From positions 1-64,000 of the forward strand of contig NZ_JAINWJ010000012.1 of the NCBI RefSeq assembly GCF_021021415.1: DNA of 64,000 nucleotides. The letters are read 5' to 3'. This document shows positions 46,210 through 55,543 of this stretch, piece by piece; the first letter of the stretch is position 1; each line of letters starts with the position of its first letter. Under the pieces are notes generated by a model. The model made no database searches. It saw only the letters and a list, made by a program, of their open reading frames with translations, and was not told the DNA's origin. Position numbers and translations under genes: made by a program. Source of the stretch: Martelella mediterranea (GTDB lineage: Bacteria; Pseudomonadota; Alphaproteobacteria; Rhizobiales; Rhizobiaceae).

Positions 46210-46722
46210 ATGCTCATCGACATTATCACAGGCACGCCCCTTTACGTCTGGCTCATTCTGGCGCTGCTCGTCTATCGTGGCGTGAAGCGGCTTTATCCGC
46301 GCGATGTTCATCTGCGTGCGTTCGTGATCCTGCCGCTTCTGTTTCTGTTTCTCGCCGGTCACCGGCTGGCTACGCTTGACTACACCCATGCGGTGCTTGT
46401 CGGGCTCGTCGGCGGCCTGGTTGTCGGCGCGTTGCTGACGGTCATGCTGCGGCCGCAGGATCGGCTTTCCTATGCCGGCGGGAACCACGCCCATGTCGAG
46501 GGCGAATGGCACACGCTGGCGATGGTCCTGGCGCTGTTTGCAGCGCTATATGCGCAGAATGCCGGCCTCGCCGTAAACCCGGGTCTGGCCAACAACGTGC
46601 CGTTCATGCTCGCGGTCAACGCCGTCATCGGACTTGCCACGGGCTTTTCCACCGCTCGCGCCGCGGCCTATCTGCTCAAGGTAAAGAGGCTCGCAAAAGC
46701 CGGTGAAAGCGCTCCCCGTTAA
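46210..46722 (+). CDS. Multi-pass membrane protein of unknown function beside LytTR
   Basis: 170 residues with five or so hydrophobic segments, and VYRGVKRLYPRDVHLRAFVILPLLFLF near the start. I do not recognise the family with certainty. Proteins of this shape often sit next to membrane LytTR regulators. The start at 46210 has AAAGGA about nine bases upstream. An ATG at 46192 is possible. Confidence 0.65.
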   Translation: MLIDIITGTPLYVWLILALLVYRGVKRLYPRDVHLRAFVILPLLFLFLAGHRLATLDYTHAVLVGLVGGLVVGALLTVMLRPQDRLSYAGGNHAHVEGEWHTLAMVLALFAALYAQNAGLAVNPGLANNVPFMLAVNAVIGLATGFSTARAAAYLLKVKRLAKAGESAPR

Positions 46723-46798
46723 CTTTCAGGTCAAAGCCGGAACGAATCAGCGACGAATCGCTTACCCGTCGATCTTCCGGTTTTGTTCACCGCTAGAT
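46717..46798. repeat. GANTC-rich intergenic module, copy 2
   Basis: Second copy of 45142-45222, beginning at the end of the preceding gene and lying upstream of the DUF3309 gene. Two GAATC sites (46744, 46755) are kept at the same spacing as in copy 1. A TTAACCAT follows at about 46817, resembling a CtrA half-site. Confidence 0.7.
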
Positions 46799-46961
46799 AT
46801 GGTGCGGGAAGAATTTGTTAACCATATATTTCAAGCGGTTGGCGCGGGGGGACGCGTGCCGCCGTTAACCTTTTCCGCGCCGCCTTCGGAAGATGGGCCG
46901 GGAACAAAATTTTGCCCGACCGCGTTTAGGCTGCGAACATCTGAACGGAGAGGGCAATCAC

Positions 46962-47117
46962 ATGCTGGGCACCATTCTTCTCATTATTCTGATATTGCTG
47001 CTGATCGGCGCGCTGCCGCGTTGGGGTTATTCGACCAACTGGGGCTACGGGCCGTCCGGCGGTCTCGGCCTCGTGCTGCTGATCGTCATAATCCTGCTTC
47101 TGGCAGGCTATATCTGA
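46962..47117 (+). CDS. DUF3309 family small membrane protein
   Basis: 51 residues. Two hydrophobic segments (TILLIILILLLIGALP and LGLVLLIVIILLLAGYI) flank a WGYSTNWGYGPSGG turn, which is the pattern of the DUF3309 family. Function unknown. GGAGAGGG precedes the ATG at 46962. Confidence 0.85.
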   Translation: MLGTILLIILILLLIGALPRWGYSTNWGYGPSGGLGLVLLIVIILLLAGYI

Positions 47118-47149
47118 CAAAGACCAAAGATAATTGGAGACATGACCGC

Positions 47150-47335
47150 ATGAAAAAGACCGTTCTCGCCATCGCAATCCTTCTTCCGCTTGCAGCATGC
47201 AGCACGCAGCAGCGCAACGCCACAATCGGTGGTGGCCTGGGCGTAGCGACCGGCGCCGCTGTGACGGGCAACACGACCGGTGCTGTTGCCGGCGGGCTTA
47301 TCGGCGCTGGCGTCGGCGCTGCAACGGCCAACTGA
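47150..47335 (+). CDS. Small glycine-zipper lipoprotein
   Basis: 61 residues. The signal peptide ends in a lipobox (PLAAC), then a short polar part and a glycine/alanine zipper (IGGGLGVATGAAVTGNTTG and GGLIGAGVGAATAN). It should be tethered to a membrane. The small size recalls the entericidin/OmpB-like small lipoproteins. Function unknown. It lies 32 bases after the DUF3309 gene and is probably co-transcribed. Confidence 0.8.
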   Translation: MKKTVLAIAILLPLAACSTQQRNATIGGGLGVATGAAVTGNTTGAVAGGLIGAGVGAATAN

Positions 47336-47481
47336 TCGCCAATGCGCCGGTCGGGCGAACCCCGGCCGGCGATCCTTACCGAAAGCGGCGCGCGCCTCGG
47401 GTTGTCGCGTCAAGATCGGCTCGCAGCATCCCCCGCTCGTCGATCCAGGCGTCGCTTCTTGCGACGCCTTTTCTTTTGCGC

Positions 47482-48663
47482 TCAGGCGCGTTCCACGCAC
47501 ATCGCAACGCCCATGCCGCCGCCGATGCAGAGCGTGGCGAGACCCTTTTTCGCACCGCGCCGGCGCATTTCGTAAAGCAGGGTCGTCAGCACCCGCGCGC
47601 CCGACGCGCCGATCGGATGGCCGAGCGCGATCGCCCCGCCATTGACATTGACCTTTTCCGGATCGAGCGCCAGTTCGCGCGCCACCACGCAGGCCTGCGC
47701 CGCGAACGCCTCGTTGGCCTCGATCAGGTCGAGATCGCCGATCTGCCACCCGGCTTTAGCGAGCGCTTTCTTGGAAGCGGGGATCGGGCCCGTGCCCATG
47801 ACCTGCGGATCAACGCCGGCGGTCGCCCAGGACACGATCCGCGCCAGTGGCTCGATGCCGCGCCGTTCAGCGTTTGCCGCGTCCATCAGCACCAGCGCCG
47901 CCGCGCCGTCATTGATGCCGGAGGCATTGCCGGCGGTCACACTGCCGCCATCCATGAAGGCCGGGCGCAGGCGTTCCAGCGCTTGCGCCGTCATGCCCTC
48001 GCGGATGCCCTCGTCCTGATCGACCACCACCTCGGATTTGCGGCCGGCAACCGTGACCGGCACGATCTCGTCGGCGAAGCGGCCGGCGGCGCGGGCGGCC
48101 TCGGCGCGGTTTTGCGAGCGGGCGGCATAATCGTCCTGCACCGCCCGGGGCAGGCCCCAGCGCTCGGCGATGTTTTCCGCCGTCACGCCCATGTGATAGC
48201 CATAGAATGCGTCGACCAGCCCGTCCTTCAGCATGGTGTCCACCATGGCGGCGTCGCCCATCCTCGTTGCGCTGCGAAGATAGGCGCAATGCGGCGATAG
48301 CGACATCGATTCCTGGCCGCCCGCCACCACGATTTCGGCATCGCCGGCAAGGATCTGCTGCATGCCGAGCGCGACCGCCCTGAGCCCCGATCCGCAGAGC
48401 TGGTTGATGACGAAGGCGGTCTTCTCGGCCGGCATGCCGGCGGCCATCGCCGCCTGTCGGGCGGGGTTCTGGCCGGCGCCCGCCGTCAGCACCTGGCCGA
48501 GGATCGCCTCGTCGACTTCAGCCGGCGAAACGCCCGCGCGGGCAAGCGATTCGGCGATCGCCACGGCCCCCAGCTCATGGGCGGGCACGCTGGAAAGCGC
48601 GCCGCCCAGAACGCCGATCGGCGTGCGCGCCGCGCCTGCAATAACAATGGCCGAACCGGACAT
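47482..48663 (-). CDS. phaA: Acetyl-CoA acetyltransferase (beta-ketothiolase)
   Basis: 393 residues. The nucleophile Cys90 is in [10 protein letters not shown], the [10 protein letters not shown] histidine and the C-terminal [11 protein letters not shown] cysteine complete the thiolase triad. It condenses two acetyl-CoA to acetoacetyl-CoA, the first step to polyhydroxybutyrate. Its divergent neighbour is phaR, which supports this role over fatty-acid breakdown. The start MSGSAIV (48663) matches family length. Confidence 0.92.
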   Translation of the reverse strand: MSGSAIVIAGAARTPIGVLGGALSSVPAHELGAVAIAESLARAGVSPAEVDEAILGQVLTAGAGQNPARQAAMAAGMPAEKTAFVINQLCGSGLRAVALGMQQILAGDAEIVVAGGQESMSLSPHCAYLRSATRMGDAAMVDTMLKDGLVDAFYGYHMGVTAENIAERWGLPRAVQDDYAARSQNRAEAARAAGRFADEIVPVTVAGRKSEVVVDQDEGIREGMTAQALERLRPAFMDGGSVTAGNASGINDGAAALVLMDAANAERRGIEPLARIVSWATAGVDPQVMGTGPIPASKKALAKAGWQIGDLDLIEANEAFAAQACVVARELALDPEKVNVNGGAIALGHPIGASGARVLTTLLYEMRRRGAKKGLATLCIGGGMGVAMCVERA

Positions 48664-48862
48664 GTTTCTCTCTCCCCGTTTCATGATAGCGGCAATGTGC
48701 AGAAGCCGGTTTGCGAAGTCAAACGGGCCGCCGCCGCCGCTTTGCCGCGCAGGAAAGGCCCCGCCGCCGGCGTCGCTGCATTGCGACAAAATCATTGTAC
48801 CGGGCCCGGTTTTGAGGTTACATCAAGGCGGGAAGAGGAAACAGATCGCGGGAGGAGGCACA

Positions 48863-49414
48863 ATGCCCGTAAGCGACGGACCAACCATCATCAAGAAATA
48901 CGCGAACCGCCGGCTCTACAATACCGGCACCAGCAGCTACGTCACGCTGGAAGACCTGGCCGACATGGTGAAAAGAGGAGAGGATTTCACCGTGAAGGAC
49001 GCCAGGGCCGGCGACGACATCACCCACACCGTGCTGACCCAGATCATCTTCGAACAGGAGGCGAAGTCCGATCAGGCGATCCTGCCGGTTTCATTCCTGC
49101 GCGAGATCATCGGCTATTACGGCGACCAGATGCAGGCCATGCTGCCGGGCTTTCTCGACAACGCCATGAAGGCGTTTTCCGAGCAGCAGAGCCATATGCG
49201 CGAGCAGATGGACAAGGCGCTCTACGCCAATCCGCTGAAACGCGAATATTACCGCAAGGAAGAGGCCGCGCGTCAGGCGGGCCTCGGCGCCACCAGCTAC
49301 CGCGCCGCGGCAGACGAGGAGGAGCTCGGCGGCCTGCACACTGCGGCGGCCGGCGATCTGGACGATCTCAGGCGTCAGTTGCGGGTGCTGCAGGACCGTA
49401 TCGACAATATGTGA
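48863..49414 (+). CDS. phaR: Polyhydroxyalkanoate synthesis repressor PhaR
   Basis: 183 residues. The N-terminal DNA-binding domain IIKKYANRRLYNTGTSSYVTLEDLADMV and the PHB-accumulation domain (LTQIIFEQEAK, LPVSFLREIIGYYGDQMQ) are characteristic. PhaR binds the polymer and represses phasin genes until granules form. GGGAGGAGGCAC precedes the ATG at 48863. It is divergent from phaA, with a 199-base shared upstream region. Confidence 0.94.
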   Translation: MPVSDGPTIIKKYANRRLYNTGTSSYVTLEDLADMVKRGEDFTVKDARAGDDITHTVLTQIIFEQEAKSDQAILPVSFLREIIGYYGDQMQAMLPGFLDNAMKAFSEQQSHMREQMDKALYANPLKREYYRKEEAARQAGLGATSYRAAADEEELGGLHTAAAGDLDDLRRQLRVLQDRIDNM

Positions 49415-49456
49415 GCGACGCCGGGCGGAAACGCCCGGCATTCGACGCGCAACAGC

Positions 49457-49485
49457 AAAAAGCCGCCCCTTTGGGACGGCTTTTT
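49457..49485. terminator. Bidirectional terminator between phaR and rpmF
   Basis: AAAAAGCCG and CGGCTTTTT form a nine-base-pair stem with an 11-base inner segment, A-rich on one side and T-rich on the other, between convergent genes. Confidence 0.85.
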
Positions 49486-49513
49486 CAATTCAGCGGAAAG
49501 GCTGCCGGATGGA

Positions 49514-49699
49514 TCAGGCGCTTTCCTTCGGCGTCAGAACCTGGCGGCCGCGATACATACCGGTCTTCAGATCGATATGGTGCGGACGGCGCAGTTCGCC
49601 GGAATTCTTGTCTTCGACATAGGTCGGAGTCTTGAGAGCGTCTGCAGCACGGCGCATACCGCGCTTGGACGGGGTCGTTTTTCTTTTCGGTACAGCCAT
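49514..49699 (-). CDS. rpmF: Large ribosomal subunit protein bL32
   Basis: 61 residues. It starts [22 protein letters not shown], the standard bL32 N-terminus, and has [20 protein letters not shown] in the second half. The zinc cysteines found in some bL32 proteins are absent, so this is the zinc-free form. The ATG at 49699 is chosen because the conserved protein begins there. Confidence 0.96.
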   Translation of the reverse strand: MAVPKRKTTPSKRGMRRAADALKTPTYVEDKNSGELRRPHHIDLKTGMYRGRQVLTPKESA

Positions 49700-49878
49700 T
49701 GGACTACTCCACTTGAGGCGCAAGGCTCAATCGACGGCGGGTGAAACCACCGCAAGATCGTCCCTGGAATTCTTGAAATTTGGCGCGCTTATACAGGGCA
49801 AACCGGAGTTTGACCAGTCCCCCCGGCATTTTTTTGACTCTTGCGGCAACTGAACGGCAAGGGGGACGAAACCGGGCC

Positions 49879-50526
49879 TCAGACTTCGTCTTCGGGAACC
49901 ACCCAACTTTCGGCAAGCGCGCCGTCGCGCCAGCGCTGGAAGGCCGGCACGCTTCTGATCGCGGTCATATAGGCGAGCGAGGTCGGATTGTCGGTGAGCT
50001 CATAGACCTCGAAGCGGTTGACCACCGGCGCATACATCGCATCGGCCGCCGAAAAGCTGCCGAACAGGAACGGCCCGCCCGAAGCCTCCAACGCGTCGGC
50101 CCACAGCGTTTCGATCCGGCGGACATCGGCTTTGACGGCGTCATCGACGGCAAGCGGCGCCGGCTTGCGGCCGAAATTCATCGGGCAGGCCCCGCGCAGC
50201 GCCCTGAAGCCCGCATGCATTTCCGCCGAGACCGCGCGCGCCGCCGCCCGCTCCACCCTGTCGGCTGGCCAGAGCTGGGCTTCGGGATAAAGCTCGGCGA
50301 CATATTCGATGATCGCCAGCGATTCCCAGACCCGGAACTTGCCGTGATGCAGCACCGGCACCTGACCGACCGGCGAGACCTCGCGGAAGCGCGGATTGCC
50401 GGCGGGAAAATCAAACGGGATCAGCACTTCCTTGAACGGGATTCCGGCAGCCTCCATCGCCAGCCACGGGCGAAGCGACCAAGAGGAATACTTCTTGTTG
50501 CCGATATAAAGCGTCAGATCGCTCAT
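49879..50526 (-). CDS. Glutathione S-transferase family protein
   Basis: 215 residues. The thioredoxin-like half begins LTLYIGNKKYSSWSLRPWLAME (an active-site serine in the SSWSLR stretch) with SPVGQVPVLHHG and ESLAIIEYVAELYP. The helical half follows. The type resembles maleylacetoacetate isomerase-like or YfcF-like GSTs. Substrate not known. Confidence 0.9.
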   Translation of the reverse strand: MSDLTLYIGNKKYSSWSLRPWLAMEAAGIPFKEVLIPFDFPAGNPRFREVSPVGQVPVLHHGKFRVWESLAIIEYVAELYPEAQLWPADRVERAAARAVSAEMHAGFRALRGACPMNFGRKPAPLAVDDAVKADVRRIETLWADALEASGGPFLFGSFSAADAMYAPVVNRFEVYELTDNPTSLAYMTAIRSVPAFQRWRDGALAESWVVPEDEV

Positions 50527-50595
50527 GCTTCACCCTTCCGTTTGCGCGGGAGTTAACCGCATTTTCCCGCCCCGCGCCAACAACAATGTCGAATG

Positions 50596-51357
50596 TCAGT
50601 CATAAAGGCAGGTGATATAGGCGCCCGAGCGCCCGGCCAGCCGTTCCACCCTGGCGGCAAGGTTCAGCATGTGGCGGCTCGGGGCGGCGGCCTGGCGGCC
50701 CACCGGATCGGGCAGGGAGACGGCGAGCAGTGCGGCCTGCCGCGCCGTGAGGTCCGAAGCCGAGACGCCGAACTGTTCGCGCGCCGCCGCCTCGATGCCG
50801 AAGGTTTCCGGCCCCCATTGCGCGATGTTGAGATAGATCTCCATGATCCGCTTCTTGGGCCAGACGATATCGGCGGAGATCGCCAGCGGCAGTTCCAGCG
50901 CCTTGCGCAGATAGGAGCGGCTGTTCCAGAGATAGAGGTTCTTCACCGTCTGCATCGGTATCGTGCTCGCCCCGCGCACGGCCTTGCCGGCCAACGCATC
51001 CTCGACCACGGCCTTGTACTCGCCCCAGTCGATGCCGTCGTGATTGCAGAACTGCCCGTCCTCCGACATCATCACCGATTGCACCAGCACCGGCGCGATC
51101 TCATCGAACGGCACCCATTGCCGGTCGTAGCCGGTAAAAAGCCGGGCCATCATCGGCACCGAAACCGGATGGACGAAGGACGGCCGGTAGAGCGGCAGCA
51201 ACAGATACGGCAAAAGCACGATCACGATGATTGCGATCACGCCATAGCGGATCAGGCGGCGAAACAGCGACCGGCGGGGAGCCTCATCCTCATCGTCTTC
51301 CGGCATGTCGTCGTCACGCATTGGTTCATTAGCTTTCGTGAAATCCGCCCCTTCCAT
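50596..51357 (-). CDS. mtgA: Monofunctional biosynthetic peptidoglycan transglycosylase
   Basis: About 253 residues. A cytosolic acidic N-terminus and one membrane helix (YGVIAIIVIVLLPYLLLPLY) precede a GT51 domain. The catalytic glutamate is in MMSEDGQFCNHDGIDW. STIPMQTVKNLYLWNSRSYLRK and EIYLNIAQWGPETFGIEAAA are the other family motifs. It polymerises lipid II into glycan strands. The start is uncertain, either 51357 or 51321. Confidence 0.92.
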   Translation of the reverse strand: MEGADFTKANEPMRDDDMPEDDEDEAPRRSLFRRLIRYGVIAIIVIVLLPYLLLPLYRPSFVHPVSVPMMARLFTGYDRQWVPFDEIAPVLVQSVMMSEDGQFCNHDGIDWGEYKAVVEDALAGKAVRGASTIPMQTVKNLYLWNSRSYLRKALELPLAISADIVWPKKRIMEIYLNIAQWGPETFGIEAAAREQFGVSASDLTARQAALLAVSLPDPVGRQAAAPSRHMLNLAARVERLAGRSGAYITCLYD

Positions 51358-51458
51358 AGCGTGATGCCGACGCCAAGAAAAGCCGTTGCCGTCCGTGCAT
51401 GAGAGCGCGTCGCGAAACCGCTTGAACGCCGCGCGCCCCCATGCCAAGACATGGCCCC

Positions 51459-52367
51459 ATGTCAGAGACCGAATTCACCACCCGCCTTGAAAGCGCCCGC
51501 AAGGACGTCGAAGCCTGCCTCGACCGACTGCTCGGCCCCGAACCGCTTGACGGCGAAACCGCGCGGCCGGAAACGCTGATGGCGGCGATCCGCCACGGCG
51601 TGCTGAACGGCGGCAAGCGCTTCCGCCCGTTTCTGGTGATCGAGACAACGCGGCTTCTTGGCGGGCCGGCAGATGCGGCGCTCAGGGTGGCCGCGGCGCT
51701 GGAATGCATCCACTGCTATTCGCTGATCCATGACGATCTGCCGGCCATGGATGACGACGATTTGCGCCGGGGGCGACCGACGGTGCACAAGGCCTTTGAC
51801 GAGGCCGCCGCGATCCTCGCCGGCGACAGCCTGCTGACGCTCGCCTTCGATATCATCGCCGATGACGCGACCGGGCTTGAGCCCGCAGCCCGTCTTGCCC
51901 TTGTCAGCGCGTTGTCGCGGGCGGCGGGCATTGGCGGCATGGCGGGCGGTCAGGCGCTCGATCTGGCGGCCGAGAAGACCCCTCCGGACGAGGCCGGCAT
52001 CGTCACCCTGCAGGCGATGAAGACCGGGGCGCTGATCCGTTTTGGAGCGGAGGCCGGCGCAATCATTGCCGGCGCGGGAGCGGGCGAGCGCGCCCGGCTT
52101 GCCCGGTTCGGCGCGGCGATCGGCCTTGCCTTCCAGCTTGCCGACGATCTTCTCGATCTGAGAGCCGATGCCGAGACCATGGGCAAGGCAACCGGCAAGG
52201 ATGCCGGGCGCGGCAAGGGCACGCTGGTATCGCTCCACGGCACGGACTGGGCTGAGCGCAGGCTGTCGGAACTGGTCGAAGAGGCCGAGGCCCTGCTTGC
52301 CCCGTTCGGCGCGCGGGCGGCAACGCTGATCGCCGCCGCCCGCTTCGTGGCGTCCCGTCAGAACTAA
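51459..52367 (+). CDS. ispA: Polyprenyl (farnesyl/geranyl) diphosphate synthase
   Basis: 302 residues. GGKRFRPFL, the first aspartate-rich motif DDLPAMDDDDLRRG and the second motif FQLADDLLD mark a short-chain trans-prenyltransferase. It makes C15 (or C20) diphosphate for quinones and undecaprenyl phosphate. Chain length cannot be fixed from sequence alone, though the CYSLIH residues ahead of the first motif are typical of IspA. It is divergent from mtgA. An ATG at 51441 is an alternative start. Confidence 0.9.
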   Translation: MSETEFTTRLESARKDVEACLDRLLGPEPLDGETARPETLMAAIRHGVLNGGKRFRPFLVIETTRLLGGPADAALRVAAALECIHCYSLIHDDLPAMDDDDLRRGRPTVHKAFDEAAAILAGDSLLTLAFDIIADDATGLEPAARLALVSALSRAAGIGGMAGGQALDLAAEKTPPDEAGIVTLQAMKTGALIRFGAEAGAIIAGAGAGERARLARFGAAIGLAFQLADDLLDLRADAETMGKATGKDAGRGKGTLVSLHGTDWAERRLSELVEEAEALLAPFGARAATLIAAARFVASRQN

Positions 52368-52396
52368 GGTTTCCGCGTATCGGATGAAGGCCGCGC

Positions 52397-55357
52397 TTAG
52401 TCGCTGCCGATGACGCGGTTGCGGCCAGCTTCCTTGGCTTCGTAGAGGCGCTGGTCGGCCTCGGCGATGAAGCGATCGAGCGTGTCGCGGTCGCCGGGAA
52501 TGGCGGAATAAAATCCTATACTCACCGTCAGCGGCTGGACGTAATCGTCATGGCGCACCGGGCTCGCCTCCACCTTGGCGCGCAAATCCTCGATGAAAGC
52601 GCGGATTTCCTCCGGTCCGCCCGCGATGTGATAGGCGATGAACTCCTCTCCGCCGTAACGCGCGACCATGTCGTCGGCCCTCTGGAAGTGGGACCGGAAG
52701 ACTGCGGCGAGATGTTCCAGACAGGCATCGCCGAAGACGTGGCCCAGCCGGTCGTTGATCGGCTTGAAATGGTCGACGTCGAGCATGGTGAGGGTAAAAC
52801 GCTCGCCGTCGCGCCTGCATTGTTCAAAGGCAATTTCGGCGCGCGCGATGAAATGGGTCCGGTTGTAGAGCCCGGTCAAGCCATCGGTGATGGAGGACTG
52901 TTGCAGCAGGTCATTGGCCGTGTTCAGCGCCCTGTTGAGCAGCCGCAGCTTGCGCACCCAGTAGAGGAAGACGAGGAACACAATGGCGATCAGGGCCGCG
53001 GTTGCGAACAACAGGCGATAATCGATCGTGCGCTTGAACGGCGCGAGCTTCTGTCGGTTGAGAATCCGGTCGACCTCGGCGGGGTCGAGCGTAGCGATCA
53101 GTTTTTCGAAAATGCCGCCGAGCATGGGCTCAGCCGCCGTCGTGGCTGCGACCACCTGGACGTTCTCGGAGATTCGGCCGGAGATCTTGATGTCGTTGGT
53201 GTTCCTGGCGGCGATCAGATAGACGAGCGTGTCGAGCGGGCCGACGACCGCGTCCAGTTCGCCGCCCAGCACGGCATCGAGCCCGGCGCCTTCACTGTCC
53301 AGCGCCACGATCGCGACATCGGGATAGCGCGCCTTCAACATCGTCAGCGGCGCATGGCGCGACACCACCCCGACACGCTGTCCTTCAAGGTCGCGCATGC
53401 TTTCGACGAAGGGCGCCTGCAGCGGGCTTGCCACGGCAAGCGCCATTTCGAGATAGGAGGGCGTCAGATCGTAGTCGCTTCCGGCGAAATCGGCATTGGC
53501 GACGAATGGCAGCACGTCGCAACCGGCAAGGGCGGCCTCACGCTCGCTGTCGGAGGTGAGCGGCACCGGCTGAATCTGCCAGGAAAACTCGCCGTTCTCA
53601 CCCAGAAGCGCAAGGATATCGGCAATCGCTCCGGTGAAATCGCCGTCGCGTTCGATCATCGTATAAGGCGGCGATCGCGGATCGACGCAGACCCTGAGCG
53701 GCCCTCTGTCGTGCAGATAATCGCGTTCGTCTTCGTCGAGCACGGCGCGGCGGCGATCGATCCCGGCCAGCGGCGGACCGAGCCAGCGGTTTTCCATCTC
53801 CTGCCAACGCGCGAGCGGGATGGAGGCGAGCGAACGGTCGATGATGCTTTCGAGATAGGGATATTTCGGCGAGACGCCGAAGCGCAGATCCTCGCGCTCG
53901 ACCCCGTCCATCAGGAACTCGCCGCCGATCTGGATATTGATCAGCCCGTCGCGGCGGATAATGGAATTGCCATTGCTCAGCGACGCGATGGCGGCGTCGA
54001 TCTCGCCGTCGGCCAGCGCGTGGATCAGCGCTTCCTGGCCATCGAACTGGCGCACGTCGTCAAACCGCGCCGAAACAGCATCGGCGTAATAGATGTCGCG
54101 GCCAATCCCGATCCGCTTGCCGTCGAGATCGGCGATGTCGCGATAGGGCCCGAAGCCGGAGCGCACGAACACCGCATTGGGGATGCGGTGATATTCCTCG
54201 GAAAACAGCGTGAATTCGCTGCGCTCCTCGGTGCGGGAGATATTGGTGATAATATCGAGGTCGCCGGATTTGAAGCGCTGCAGCAATTTCGCCCAGTTGT
54301 CATAGACCGGCTCGAACGAGAGGCCCGTGCTGGCGCTGATATACTGGGCAAGATCGACGGCAAGGCCCTGGCCGCGACCGTTCTCGAGATAGCTGAAGGG
54401 CTGGTAATCGATGATGAAGCCGATCGAGAGCGTCGGCGCTTCCTCGATGAAGGCCTGCTCCTCCGGCAGCAGCCGCAGCAGGCCGCCATTGCTGGTGCGC
54501 CCCGTGCGGTAGCTCAGCCAGCGGTCGGTGATCTCGTCCAGGGTTTCGGGCGGCAGCGCCAGCACGGCCTTCTGCAGGATCGACGACAGGAGCGCGGCAT
54601 CGCCGGCCTGAGCGAGGACGCCGAGGCGGAAGTCTTCCAGTGACACCGCTGTCAACGGCAGCGCGCCGGCGGCCGCCACATTGGTGAAACCGTTCTCGCG
54701 GATGAAGAAATTCCCGGTCAGCTCGGCGGCGAGCGCGCCGTCCACCCAGCCGAAGGCGACCGCCGCCATCAGATCGCGATAGGTCGCATATTCCTGGAGC
54801 TGGAATCCTGCATCCTTGAGCGCGTTGGCATAGTAAATGTCGCGGATCACGCCGATCCGCCGCGCTTTCAACGCCTCCGTGTCGGCGAGATCGCCGAGCG
54901 GGCGGTCGACGTTTTCGAACAATATCGTGCGACGCAGGTGGTAGGGTTCGGTGAAGAGAATGAACGGGTCCCGCTCCTCGGTGAAGGAGATGTCGGCGAT
55001 CACGTCCAGCCCGTCCTGGCGGAACTGGCCGTAGATTTCCGGCCACGAGCCCAGCCGGACCGCGAAATCGAGGCCGGTCATTCCGGAGATCGCGTCCAGC
55101 ACGTCCACCGACCAGCCCATGATCTTGCCATTGAGGTAGAAGGAATAGGGCTCGTTGTCGGCCACGAGCCCGATGGTCGCCACGGGGTGAGCGGCGATAT
55201 AGGCCCGCTCCTCATCGGTCAGGTCGACCGGTTCGGCCGCAAGCGGACTGGCGGCAAGGGAGATGATCAGCAGAATGAAGGCGAAGACCGGTTTGGTCAT
55301 CTTCTGGAAAAAACGGCCGGCCGATTGCCGGGCGTCGCTCAAACAGATTTCATCCAT
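52397..55357 (-). CDS. Diguanylate cyclase with three tandem periplasmic solute-binding domains
   Basis: 986 residues. A signal/anchor (about residues 20-42) is followed by three family-3 solute-binding domains (about 45-280, 290-540, 545-775), one transmembrane helix (about 785-810) and a GGDEF domain (about 820-986). The GGEEF motif is intact, and RADD five residues before it gives an inhibitory product-binding site. DVDHFKPINDRLGH carries the metal aspartate. It should make cyclic di-GMP in response to small periplasmic ligands such as amino acids. GAGAAGG lies before the ATG at 55357. MTKPVF (55300) is an alternative start. Confidence 0.92.
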   Translation of the reverse strand: MDEICLSDARQSAGRFFQKMTKPVFAFILLIISLAASPLAAEPVDLTDEERAYIAAHPVATIGLVADNEPYSFYLNGKIMGWSVDVLDAISGMTGLDFAVRLGSWPEIYGQFRQDGLDVIADISFTEERDPFILFTEPYHLRRTILFENVDRPLGDLADTEALKARRIGVIRDIYYANALKDAGFQLQEYATYRDLMAAVAFGWVDGALAAELTGNFFIRENGFTNVAAAGALPLTAVSLEDFRLGVLAQAGDAALLSSILQKAVLALPPETLDEITDRWLSYRTGRTSNGGLLRLLPEEQAFIEEAPTLSIGFIIDYQPFSYLENGRGQGLAVDLAQYISASTGLSFEPVYDNWAKLLQRFKSGDLDIITNISRTEERSEFTLFSEEYHRIPNAVFVRSGFGPYRDIADLDGKRIGIGRDIYYADAVSARFDDVRQFDGQEALIHALADGEIDAAIASLSNGNSIIRRDGLINIQIGGEFLMDGVEREDLRFGVSPKYPYLESIIDRSLASIPLARWQEMENRWLGPPLAGIDRRRAVLDEDERDYLHDRGPLRVCVDPRSPPYTMIERDGDFTGAIADILALLGENGEFSWQIQPVPLTSDSEREAALAGCDVLPFVANADFAGSDYDLTPSYLEMALAVASPLQAPFVESMRDLEGQRVGVVSRHAPLTMLKARYPDVAIVALDSEGAGLDAVLGGELDAVVGPLDTLVYLIAARNTNDIKISGRISENVQVVAATTAAEPMLGGIFEKLIATLDPAEVDRILNRQKLAPFKRTIDYRLLFATAALIAIVFLVFLYWVRKLRLLNRALNTANDLLQQSSITDGLTGLYNRTHFIARAEIAFEQCRRDGERFTLTMLDVDHFKPINDRLGHVFGDACLEHLAAVFRSHFQRADDMVARYGGEEFIAYHIAGGPEEIRAFIEDLRAKVEASPVRHDDYVQPLTVSIGFYSAIPGDRDTLDRFIAEADQRLYEAKEAGRNRVIGSD

Positions 55358-55543
55358 GCCGCCTTCTCAATTCATGCCTCGCCGTTTCCCTTCGACATCA
55401 AATAGCACAGAACCGGCCCGGATCGATATTCCTGCTGACGCATGGCTCCTGCAATTCATGGCGTTGTGGCGGTTCTCTTTTGCGATCATTCGTGTTTGCA
55501 TGCGCCGGATACCCGATTCTTTGGCGGGGTTGTGGAGAATGAC

